From the NCBI RefSeq assembly GCF_014534745.1, contig NZ_JACVVP010000001.1, positions 186,001 through 250,000 of the forward strand: 64,000 nucleotides of DNA. Direction: 5' to 3'. Made by a program: the position numbers and the translations under genes. Source of the DNA: Flammeovirga sp. EKP202. Its GTDB lineage: Bacteria > Bacteroidota > Bacteroidia > Cytophagales > Flammeovirgaceae. A model generated the notes under the pieces. That model searched no databases and was not told the origin of the DNA. It saw only the letters and a list, made by a program, of their open reading frames with translations. Of this stretch, positions 35,750 to 43,555 are shown piece after piece. Positions within the stretch are counted from its first letter, which is position 1. Every line of letters begins with the position of its first letter.

Positions 35750-37426
35750 ATGAGAGCTATTTACCCCTTACTACTAGCTGGTTTACTTGGATTCATAACG
35801 ATGGAAAGTTATGGACAGTGCGAAAATAAATGGAATTCATCATTATCTATAAGCGATAATGAAACCTTGACTTCAGATGGATCCTGTGTTTATGGAACTG
35901 TAGGAACTGATTTAACTTATTCTTTATCGAATTTGGGCAGAACCTTAACTGTTGAAAATGATGTGACAATCAATGTAGGGGATGAAAACACCTTTGCAAT
36001 TACAGGAAGTAGTATTGCTAGAAATTTTGTTCTTGAAATAGAAGAAAATGCCACATTAACGATCAATGGTAATTTTAGAATGAATTATCATTGCGATTTG
36101 AAATTAGATGGAAAACTAATCGTAAAAGGAGATTTAAATACAGCAGGTTGGGATTTCTTAATGAATTTTGATTTAGGTGATAATGCCATATTAGTAGTGG
36201 AAGGTGATGCTAATTTTAATAGAGGATATGGCAGTAATACAGACCATATATATGTATTAGGACAAAGTAGTAGTGAATTAAATAATTTTACCACGGTAAA
36301 CGTCGGATCAGATCCTTTCTCCAATACTAAAGCATTAGATTTTGATGAATCGAGTACATCTATTGACTTTTGGGATGATACCAAATTGGTTGCTTCAGAT
36401 AGATCATCCAACAAGGTCAGTGCTTATTTGTTAAGTAACTTGACCATTAATTCATCATCAGGTTGGTATGGTAAATATTTAAAAGTAACGGCTTATGGTT
36501 TTGATGCAGATGATATAGTAATGCCAGATCAATCTGGAGGAGCAATTCAATCAATACAAGAGTTGAAAAGTAGAATAGGAAAGGTAAAATGGGATGTTCA
36601 AAATGCAACCGTAAAAAATAAAATTGATCGCTATCATGTCAATAAAAATAATGGAGAAGATGATGATGACGACCTAAGTGGAGAAGGAGACGCGGAAACC
36701 TATACCTATCTCACCAAAAGTAGAAAAATTGTAATTGAATTTGTAGACACTTACGCAGAAGTAGTGACAACGTATCCAGAATATTTATCTGGAGGAAGAT
36801 TAAACGGTATAATGTCTATCGATGAAATTGAGGTTTCAAATAATAATGTGGGTGATTTACCCATTGAGTTGAGTTCGTTTACTGTTGCATCTACAGATCA
36901 GCAGTCTGTGGCATTAAGCTGGACTTCAGCGATGGAAATTAATAATGATTACTATGAAGTACTTCGTTCTGTAGATCAAGCAAATTGGGAAAGTATAGGA
37001 ATAATATCAGGGGCAGGGAATTCAAACTATGCGATTGATTATACTTTTATTGATGAGGAACCACTTTCACGGGCTTATTATCAATTAGTACAATATGATT
37101 TTGATGGAGGAAGTGAAGCATTTGGTCCCTTGTTTATTTCTTTACAAAAAGACGACGTTGACAATTTCCAAGTCAAGACCTACCCTAATGTAATTCATGA
37201 TGAACCTATAAGCCTTTCCATTCAAGACTTATCAACCACTAATGCGATCATGGTCCAAGTCATAGATAATATGGGAAGCATAGTTTACCAAGAGGAAATT
37301 GAAAATTTAGCAAAGAAATCAATCCTGAAGCCTGTTCAATTACCGTCTAATTTACCATCAGGAATGTATTTTATGATTGTGAAAGCAGGAAGACAGGTGG
37401 CAAAAAATAAATTGATTTTACAATAG
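35750..37426 (+). CDS. T9SS cargo protein, tandem family member 5 (most diverged)
   Basis: I start at ATG 35750 (MRAIYPLLLAGLLGF, signal peptide ending SYGQ), giving 558 residues; the longer frame adds 12 residues before the signal peptide. The variable region includes ATLTINGNFRMNYHCDLKLD-type strands (about residues 100-120) and a later region with an acidic tract (GEDDDDDLSGEGDAE, about 305-319). The module is recognisable but diverged: DLPIELSSFTVASTDQQSVA (about 368), SAMEINNDYYEVLRS and YYQLVQYDFDG. The sorting tail ends SGMYFMIVKAGRQ...KLILQ. Its TAG stop at 37424-37426 directly touches a mobile-element remnant. Confidence 0.85.
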   Translation: MRAIYPLLLAGLLGFITMESYGQCENKWNSSLSISDNETLTSDGSCVYGTVGTDLTYSLSNLGRTLTVENDVTINVGDENTFAITGSSIARNFVLEIEENATLTINGNFRMNYHCDLKLDGKLIVKGDLNTAGWDFLMNFDLGDNAILVVEGDANFNRGYGSNTDHIYVLGQSSSELNNFTTVNVGSDPFSNTKALDFDESSTSIDFWDDTKLVASDRSSNKVSAYLLSNLTINSSSGWYGKYLKVTAYGFDADDIVMPDQSGGAIQSIQELKSRIGKVKWDVQNATVKNKIDRYHVNKNNGEDDDDDLSGEGDAETYTYLTKSRKIVIEFVDTYAEVVTTYPEYLSGGRLNGIMSIDEIEVSNNNVGDLPIELSSFTVASTDQQSVALSWTSAMEINNDYYEVLRSVDQANWESIGIISGAGNSNYAIDYTFIDEEPLSRAYYQLVQYDFDGGSEAFGPLFISLQKDDVDNFQVKTYPNVIHDEPISLSIQDLSTTNAIMVQVIDNMGSIVYQEEIENLAKKSILKPVQLPSNLPSGMYFMIVKAGRQVAKNKLILQ

Positions 37427-37589
37427 TAGGTGCCAAGACAAAATTATTTAATACTAATTCTATTTATTGTTTTGCGATTACTTCCTTCAAAAAACGCCAA
37501 ATAGCACTACTATTCATACGTTTTTTAGGATTGTACTCACAAAAAATAAATTAGCATTAAATAGGATCTGTTTTTTGGCTTAGTACTTA
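37427..37589 (-). mobile_element. 163-bp IS-derived element (MITE-like), copy A
   Basis: This copy spans TAGGTGCCAAGACAAAA at one end to TTTTTGGCTTAGTACTTA at the other. Those ends are imperfect inverted repeats. Read on the minus strand it aligns along its whole length with 56540-56701, with only scattered differences. It carries a 28-codon remnant resembling a transposase C-terminus. The left end begins immediately after the stop codon of T9SS member 5. I see no clear target-site duplication. Confidence 0.75.
37464..37550 (-). pseudogene. transposase C-terminal remnant in element copy A
   Basis: On the minus strand, after an in-frame stop, 28 codons read FIFC-EYNPKKRMNSSAIW-RFLKEVIAKQ and then TAA. 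The basic NPKKRMNS motif and the position just inside the element end suggest the tail of a lost transposase. The same frame survives in copy B with a few substitutions. The IS family is not determined. Confidence 0.5.
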
Positions 37590-37639
37590 GAAAAATAATA
37601 ATTAGGTAAAGAGTATATATATAACGAGTGAAATTAATG

Positions 37640-37672
37640 AAGCTGTTCCACGAGTATCTTGTGGAACAGCTT
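37640..37672. terminator. bidirectional terminator between T9SS member 5 and the GDPD gene
   Basis: AAGCTGTTCCAC (37640-37651) pairs perfectly with GTGGAACAGCTT (37661-37672), followed on the plus strand by ATTTTTATTTTTT. Confidence 0.88.
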
Positions 37673-37676
37673 ATTT

Positions 37677-38540
37677 TTATTTTTTAGCATCAAAGGCTTC
37701 AATAGGAAGGTCGGTTGCAATAATATCTACACCGAGATCCCAAGCATCTTGATATTCTTTAGTTCTATTTTGAGCATCCTGTACTTTATCAGTGGTGTGG
37801 AAAGTAGCAGAAATACAGTAGATTCCTTCTTTATGTAATTTTTCATAAAGTGAGGTATCCTGAAGTTTCACACCCGTAAAAGCGATCATTCTATTAAATG
37901 GAATACCAGAAGCTTTAGCTTCTTCCCATCCTTTTTCATCCATTATAGTCACTGAAATCATTAATTCAGGAGCTAATTGATGAACGAGTTTTGCATCTTC
38001 CCAATTATAAGTGATTACTGCAGCATACTTTTCAACACCTGCATCACGAATGGCTTTTGTGATTTTTTCAAAAGGAACACCACGTTTTACATCAACAGTC
38101 AAAAGTGCTTTGCCTTTTTTAGTCCACTTCAATACCTTTTCAAAAGTATCAAACTTATATTTTGTCAAATTACCTTCATCGTCTTTCAAACGAATTTTCT
38201 GTAATTCTTTCCAAGTATAATTTCTAACAGAACCGCTACCTGTAGTAGTTCTTCCTAACTCGTTGTCATGCATTAAAAACATCACACTATCCTTACTCAT
38301 CTCAACGTCCAACTCAATCACGGGAACGTCTACATATTTGATAAGATGCTTGAAAGTAGGAATACAGTTTTCTGGATAACCTATATAAGGGCCGCCACGG
38401 TGAGCACTAACTAATTGCTTAGGTTCAGAAGCATTGTAATCAAAAAAGGAATAAAGATCTTCAACACTTTTAAAATCTAAGGATTGTGCATGAAGTTGGA
38501 ATGTTCCTAGGAAAAGGATAATGGAAAAAAAGGTTCTCAT
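37677..38540 (-). CDS. secreted glycerophosphodiester phosphodiesterase family protein
   Basis: A 287-residue protein with a signal peptide (LGTFQLHAQ) and a GDPD TIM barrel. Key motifs are SAHRGGPYIGYPENC (about residues 42-56, catalytic His and Glu), IELDVEMSKDSVMFLMHD (about 75-92, metal Glu/Asp and second His) and ATDLPIEAFD near the end. Such enzymes hydrolyse glycerophosphodiesters to glycerol 3-phosphate and an alcohol, serving phosphate or lipid-headgroup scavenging in the periplasm. The gene is monocistronic with a shared terminator. The exact substrate is unknown. Confidence 0.92.
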   Translation of the reverse strand: MRTFFSIILFLGTFQLHAQSLDFKSVEDLYSFFDYNASEPKQLVSAHRGGPYIGYPENCIPTFKHLIKYVDVPVIELDVEMSKDSVMFLMHDNELGRTTTGSGSVRNYTWKELQKIRLKDDEGNLTKYKFDTFEKVLKWTKKGKALLTVDVKRGVPFEKITKAIRDAGVEKYAAVITYNWEDAKLVHQLAPELMISVTIMDEKGWEEAKASGIPFNRMIAFTGVKLQDTSLYEKLHKEGIYCISATFHTTDKVQDAQNRTKEYQDAWDLGVDIIATDLPIEAFDAKK

Positions 38541-38583
38541 TTTTTCTTAGGGGAAAATAAAATTAAGTGGATGAGAAAATTAA

Positions 38584-38962
38584 AACGTGCGTCTATAAGC
38601 CGAGTTCTGTACCTCCATTGCAAGCAATGTGGTCCCTGTCATTTATCTAGGCCTGCAATCGCTCACAGGCTCCATCGACCTACCCATCTTATCTGTCTGT
38701 GAAGACAATGAAGCGAGCCACTTCATTCCCGAAGGACAATAAGACCTATTTGGTCTTTCATCTCACAAGGTTTACCATGCCGTTCGTGTTGCCACCAACG
38801 CGGTGAGCTCTTACCTCACCCTTTCACCCTTACCCGGAGGCGGTTTGCTTTCTGTTGCACTTTCTGTCACTCATTGCTGAGCGCCTTCCCGTTAGGAAGT
38901 GTGATGCTCTGTGATGCTCGGACTTTCCTCTTCATTACTGAAGCGACAAGGCAACGCACGTT
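38584..38962 (-). ncRNA. rnpB: RNase P RNA
   Basis: On the minus strand the RNA starts near 38962 and contains GAGGAAAGTCCGAGCATC, the P4/J-region signature of RNase P RNA. It ends near the conserved ACAGAACTCGGCTTATAGAC. The ends pair as helix P1: AACGTGCG (38584-38591) with CGCACGTT (38955-38962). The length of about 379 nt and the conserved blocks fit bacterial type A RNA. It processes tRNA 5' ends together with the RnpA protein encoded at 13037. Confidence 0.95.
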
Positions 38963-38967
38963 TGCTG

Positions 38968-38975
38968 CAAAAGTA
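38968..38975 (-). promoter_or_regulatory. rnpB -7 promoter box
   Basis: On the minus strand this reads TACTTTTG, matching TAnnTTTG, about 6 bases before the inferred 5' end of rnpB. The stretch from here to 39408 holds no gene; one solo TTAGTACTAAGACAAA motif lies at 39195-39210. Confidence 0.55.
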
Positions 38976-39194
38976 AGCAGAGAAAAATTAATAACTAAGG
39001 ATTAATAACTAATAATTGCCAATTCATAAGTAAAAATTAAAGAAGTCGATATTTTTCACTTTTGGCTTTAAAATGGGTGATTAAATGAGAAATTTTAGAA
39101 AAAAAGGCACTTTTAATGATAAATTATAAAAAACTTCACCTTTCATTTATCAAATTGTTGGTGATTCAGTGATTTAAATACTACTTTTATAACT

Positions 39195-39210
39195 TTAGTA
39201 CTAAGACAAA
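39195..39210. repeat. solo copy of the AGTACTAAG-type terminal repeat
   Basis: TTAGTACTAAGACAAA resembles the ends of the mobile elements at 2405, 37427 and 56540. No partner end is seen. It lies upstream of thrA. Confidence 0.35.
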
Positions 39211-39408
39211 TGTTATTGAATATTTGAGACTGACTTTTTTATCTATCTTTTATCGGAATTATCATTGCATATTTTCAAGCGATGCATTCCTATTTTGATG
39301 TAGTTAGATGAAATAATTTTCAATCATAAATACGATGAATTTGCCTTAGCATTTCAATCGCAAATTTTGCGAATTGTTTATACTTATGGACTAGCAAACA
39401 GGAAAAGG

Positions 39409-41871
39409 ATGAAAGTACTCAAGTTTGGAGGTACATCAGTTGGAAGTGCGAAAAATATCCAACAAGTGGCCAATATCCTTTCCGATTACCAACAAAGCGG
39501 ACAAAGAGTCGCAGTAGTGGTATCGGCGATGAGCGGGATAACAAACAAGCTCATAGAAGTAGGGAACAGAGCAGCGTCAGGTGACGAAACCTATAAGTCA
39601 TTATTGAAAGATATTGAGTCTACTCATTTGACCGCGATTCGTGAGTTAATTGAAGTACGTAGACAAAGTAAAACCATTGCGTTCGTGAAACTTCAGTTGA
39701 ACGACCTAGAGGACATTTTAAGAGGTATTTTCCTTTTGAAAGAGTTGTCTCTACGCTCATTGGATATTTTACAGTCTTTCGGAGAGCGCCTTTCATCATA
39801 TATTATTGCTGAGTTCTTAACACAAGAGGGCGTTCCTGCTGAACAGTTAGATGCACGTAAAGTAGTGCGTACTAACAGTGTATTTGGTGGAGCGAAAGTT
39901 GACTTTGTAACAACAAATTCTGCAATCACAAAGCATTTTGCAGAAACAGATAAAATGCAGATCGTAACTGGATTTATTGCTTCTTCTGAAAGTGGTGAAA
40001 CAACTACTTTGGGTCGTGGTGGTTCAGATTATACTGCAGCGATTTTTGGTGCGGCATTAAATGCCAACGAAATCGAAATTTGGACAGATGTGGATGGCGT
40101 AATGACTACAGATCCAAGAGTAGTTCCTACGGCTTTCTCATTACAACAACTGTCCTATGAAGAAGCAATGGAGATGTCACATTTCGGTGCGAAAGTGATT
40201 TATCCTCCAACACTTCAGCCTGCAATCAAGAAAAACATTGATTTAAGAATTAGAAATACATTCAACCCGTCTTTCCCTGGTACGCTAGTAACAAGTAAGT
40301 CAGGTCAGGAAGATTGGCCAGTAAAAGGTATTTCATCAATCAAAGAAATCTCATTAGTGACATTGTCAGGAAGTGGATTGATTGGTGTGCCTGGTGTATC
40401 TTCTAGACTTTTTGGAGCTTTAGCAAGAGGTGGCGTATCAATGATTTTGATTACACAAGCTTCTTCAGAACATACGATTACTTTTGCTGTTGCTCCATCG
40501 GATGCATTGGCAAGTAAGAAAATCATTGAAGAGGAATTCTTTAATGAAATGGCTTCAGGAAAAGTAAATCCAGTGGAAGTAGAAGGTAACTTATCAATTC
40601 TTGCGATTATCGGTGAGAATATGGCACATCGTCCAGGTGTGGCAGCGAAGTTATTTAGTGCATTGGGTAAAAATGGTGTAAACATCCATGCGATTGCTCA
40701 AGGTTCTTCAGAGTTAAACGTTTCTGTGGTAATTGAGCAGAAGCATTTATATAAATCATTGAATGCATTGCACGAGATCTTCTTCTTGTCAGATATGGCA
40801 GAGTTGAACGTGTTTATGTTAGGTCTTGGTTTGATTGGTAATACGTTACTTACTCAAATGAGAGATCAGGCAGAGTACTTATTAACGGAGCGTAATTTAC
40901 GTTTGAATGTTGTAGGTGCTGCCAATTCAAAGAAGATGATCTTCGATGAAACTGGATTAGATATTTCTCTTCCTAAAGATGAAATATTAGCAGAAGGAGA
41001 AACTTCAAGTGCTGCAGGTTTCGTGGAGAAGATGATTGAAATGAACTTACCTAACTCTGTATTTGTAGATTGTACAGCAGGTGATAGTGCAGTGAAGTTA
41101 TATGAGAAGATTCTATTGAATTCTATCTCTATCACAACACCAAACAAAATTGCCAACTCAAGTAGCTTAGAATATTACTTGAAGTGCCAAGCAGCTGCAA
41201 AACGTAGAGGTGTGAAATTCTTGTATGAGACCAACGTAGGTGCAGGCCTTCCTGTAATCGGTCCTCTTCAAGATTTAAAGAGATCAGGTGATAAAATCAT
41301 CAAGATTGAAGGTATTCTTTCAGGTACTTTATCGTACTTATTCAATACGTTCTCAGCAGGAATGAAATTCTCTGAGTTAGTGAAAGATGCCAAAGAAATG
41401 GGTTATACTGAGCCAGATCCACGTGATGATTTAGGTGGAGTAGACGTTGCTCGTAAAATCTTGATCTTAGCACGTGAAGCAGGTTATCATATGGAACCTT
41501 CTGATGTGACAGTGAAGCCTATCCTTCCACAATCGTGTATGGATGCTGAATCTGTAGATGACTTCTTTGTAGAGCTAGAAAAAGCGAATGATCTTTTCGA
41601 AAAGCAAAGAGCAGAAGCAGAAATCGATGGTAAGGCACTAAGAATGGTGGCTACTTTAGATGAAGAAGGAAAAGCAACTGTAAGTTTGGAAGCTGTAGAT
41701 AATACGCATCCATTCCACGGATTGGTAGGGTCTGACAACATGGTAGTATTTACTTCTCGTCGTTACTTCAATGAGCCATTAGTAATCAGAGGACCTGGTG
41801 CTGGTGCGGAAGTGACTGCTGCAGGAGTATTTGCAGAGATCATTACGATTGGAAACTTCTTGATCAACTAA
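39409..41871 (+). CDS. thrA: bifunctional aspartate kinase/homoserine dehydrogenase I
   Basis: An 820-residue enzyme catalysing the first and third steps of threonine/methionine synthesis: phosphorylation of aspartate and NAD(P)H reduction of aspartate semialdehyde. ATG 39409 gives MKVLKFGGTSVGSAKNI, the aspartokinase N-terminus, and a length equal to E. coli ThrA; the longer frame adds 14 unsupported residues. The kinase domain covers about 1-290 (DVDGVMTTDPRVV near 237-249) and two ACT domains about 310-460. The dehydrogenase begins at GLGLIGNTLL (about 473) and contains TPNKIANSSSLEYY (about 579). Feedback by threonine through the ACT domains is expected. thrB follows after 136 bp. Confidence 0.97.
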   Translation: MKVLKFGGTSVGSAKNIQQVANILSDYQQSGQRVAVVVSAMSGITNKLIEVGNRAASGDETYKSLLKDIESTHLTAIRELIEVRRQSKTIAFVKLQLNDLEDILRGIFLLKELSLRSLDILQSFGERLSSYIIAEFLTQEGVPAEQLDARKVVRTNSVFGGAKVDFVTTNSAITKHFAETDKMQIVTGFIASSESGETTTLGRGGSDYTAAIFGAALNANEIEIWTDVDGVMTTDPRVVPTAFSLQQLSYEEAMEMSHFGAKVIYPPTLQPAIKKNIDLRIRNTFNPSFPGTLVTSKSGQEDWPVKGISSIKEISLVTLSGSGLIGVPGVSSRLFGALARGGVSMILITQASSEHTITFAVAPSDALASKKIIEEEFFNEMASGKVNPVEVEGNLSILAIIGENMAHRPGVAAKLFSALGKNGVNIHAIAQGSSELNVSVVIEQKHLYKSLNALHEIFFLSDMAELNVFMLGLGLIGNTLLTQMRDQAEYLLTERNLRLNVVGAANSKKMIFDETGLDISLPKDEILAEGETSSAAGFVEKMIEMNLPNSVFVDCTAGDSAVKLYEKILLNSISITTPNKIANSSSLEYYLKCQAAAKRRGVKFLYETNVGAGLPVIGPLQDLKRSGDKIIKIEGILSGTLSYLFNTFSAGMKFSELVKDAKEMGYTEPDPRDDLGGVDVARKILILAREAGYHMEPSDVTVKPILPQSCMDAESVDDFFVELEKANDLFEKQRAEAEIDGKALRMVATLDEEGKATVSLEAVDNTHPFHGLVGSDNMVVFTSRRYFNEPLVIRGPGAGAEVTAAGVFAEIITIGNFLIN

Positions 41872-41959
41872 GGTTGATTAGGGGAGAGGTAAGAATGAAG
41901 AGTTAAGAGAATTTTCCTTTTCAATTGATTCCATCTCAAAATTTCTAATTTGATTATAA

Positions 41960-41990
41960 AATGAGGATAAAGCCAGTCTTTGTCCTCATT
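41960..41990 (+). terminator. terminator-like hairpin between thrA and thrB
   Basis: AATGAGGATAAAG (41960-41972) pairs with CTTTGTCCTCATT (41978-41990), 13 bp with one G-U, followed by ATACTTTTTAT. The thrB ATG is only 17 bases further on, so it probably causes partial termination. Confidence 0.7.
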
Positions 41991-42007
41991 ATACTTTTTA
42001 TAAAATA

Positions 42008-42940
42008 ATGAAAGAAGTAAAAGCATTTGCCCCTGCTACAGTGGCTAACGTAGCTTGTGGCTTTGATATCTTAGGTTTTGCCGTAGATAGCCCTGGTGAT
42101 GAAATCGAAATGAAATTAGTCGATAAGCCAGGTATTGTAATTAATGAGATAACAGGAGATGGAGGACGTTTGTCTAAAGATCCTAGAGATAATACGGCTA
42201 CAGTTTCTGTGTTTCAGTTTTTAGAAAAAATTGGAGCAGAAAAGGCAGGGATTGAAGTAACCTTGCACAAAAAAATGCCTTTTGGTAGTGGTTTGGGATC
42301 TTCATCAGCAAGTACAGTTGCAGGTGCTTTTGCTGTCAATGCTTTATTTGACAACCCACTGACTACAGAAGAGTTACTTCCATTTGCGATGGAAGGTGAA
42401 AGAGTAGCTTGTGGTGCAGCCCATGCCGACAACGTAGCACCAGCATTATATGGTGGTTTCGTTTTAGTACGTAGTTATGATCCTTTGGATGTCGTTCGTT
42501 TGAATGTACCTGAGGAATTATGTTGTGCTGTAGTTCACCCTCATATCGAAGTATCTACAAAAGATGCTCGTAATATTTTAAGAGGTGAAATTCCATTAGT
42601 AGATGCAGTTCGTCAATGGGGCAACGTTGGTGGTTTGATTGCTGGATTAGAGCAAGAAAACTACGATCTGATTGGTCGCTCACTACAAGATGTAATTGTG
42701 GAGCCAATTCGTTCCATGTTGATTCCAGGTTTTGATGAAGTCAAAAGAGCAGCTGTTTATGCAGGTTCTATGGGTACAGCAATTTCAGGTTCTGGCCCGT
42801 CAGTATTCTCTTTGTGTAGAGGATTAGATAAAGCAGAAAGAATTGCCAATGCAAAAGTGGAAGCTTTCAAATCAATCGGAATTGAGAGTGATAAATTTGT
42901 ATCGAAAGTCAACAAAATAGGCCCGAAGATTATTTATTAA
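42008..42940 (+). CDS. thrB: homoserine kinase
   Basis: A 310-residue GHMP-family kinase that phosphorylates homoserine with ATP. The N-terminal KAFAPATVANVACGFDILGF (about residues 4-23) holds the substrate-binding motif. The GHMP ATP loop is MPFGSGLGSSSASTVAGAFA (about 88-107). The C-terminal GSGPSVFSL (about 258-266) is the third family motif. It follows thrA but is preceded by a terminator-like hairpin and followed by a strong terminator. thrC, usually the next gene, is absent and must lie elsewhere. Confidence 0.96.
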   Translation: MKEVKAFAPATVANVACGFDILGFAVDSPGDEIEMKLVDKPGIVINEITGDGGRLSKDPRDNTATVSVFQFLEKIGAEKAGIEVTLHKKMPFGSGLGSSSASTVAGAFAVNALFDNPLTTEELLPFAMEGERVACGAAHADNVAPALYGGFVLVRSYDPLDVVRLNVPEELCCAVVHPHIEVSTKDARNILRGEIPLVDAVRQWGNVGGLIAGLEQENYDLIGRSLQDVIVEPIRSMLIPGFDEVKRAAVYAGSMGTAISGSGPSVFSLCRGLDKAERIANAKVEAFKSIGIESDKFVSKVNKIGPKIIY

Positions 42941-42970
42941 TCGGAGAGTTATTTTCTTTATAAAAGAATA

Positions 42971-43003
42971 AATACCCTAGTGTTTTAAAAATACTAGGGT
43001 ATT
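42971..43003 (+). terminator. terminator of thrB
   Basis: AATACCCTAGT (42971-42981) pairs perfectly with ACTAGGGTATT (42993-43003), followed by TTTTT. From here to 43555 there is no gene or other feature I can identify. Confidence 0.9.
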
Positions 43004-43555
43004 TTTTTAATTTAGAATTTATCTAAATTGATAGATTCGTAGCAGTTTTAATTTATTGTATTGCTAAAAATAGATCCTATATTTTTCTGTTCTGAATCAT
43101 ATTTTATTCCCTATCTTATTTAGATCTAATTTTTAAAATCAGCGAATCATTATAATTCGAATTGATGACTTTTGTAATATGGATTTTAATTGTGGGTTAG
43201 TCTTGCAATTTTATTTCTCATAACGTCTTTTTGATACAATCATATACGATTTATCCATTCATGAAATAATTCAATTAGTGAAATGCAAATAAGTGTAAAT
43301 AAAAGGTTGTTAATTTTGTTATTTTTTATTTAATCCAAATAAGATGAGTGTTTTGTGGAACTTTTGTTAACAAATATTTAACATTACAGCGTATTGTTTC
43401 TTGAAATTTGAGTTCTAAATTCGTGAAGGTTCAATTTTAAAAAGATGCCCTCAACCAGCAATATTTTTTTAAAGATTAGACAAAAACTATATCCAGCTTT
43501 GAAAATTATAACTATTGACTAAGCTATTTCTGTAACTTAATATAACAACCAAGAA

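Noticed and set aside
37427-37589. Element copy A as the terminator or 3' UTR of T9SS member 5
   Set aside because: The matching inverted copy at 56540-56701 and the transposase-like remnant show it is a repeat; the real terminator is at 37640-37672.
39001-39408. Threonine attenuator or riboswitch upstream of thrA
   Set aside because: There is no leader peptide rich in Thr/Ile codons and no terminator hairpin before thrA.
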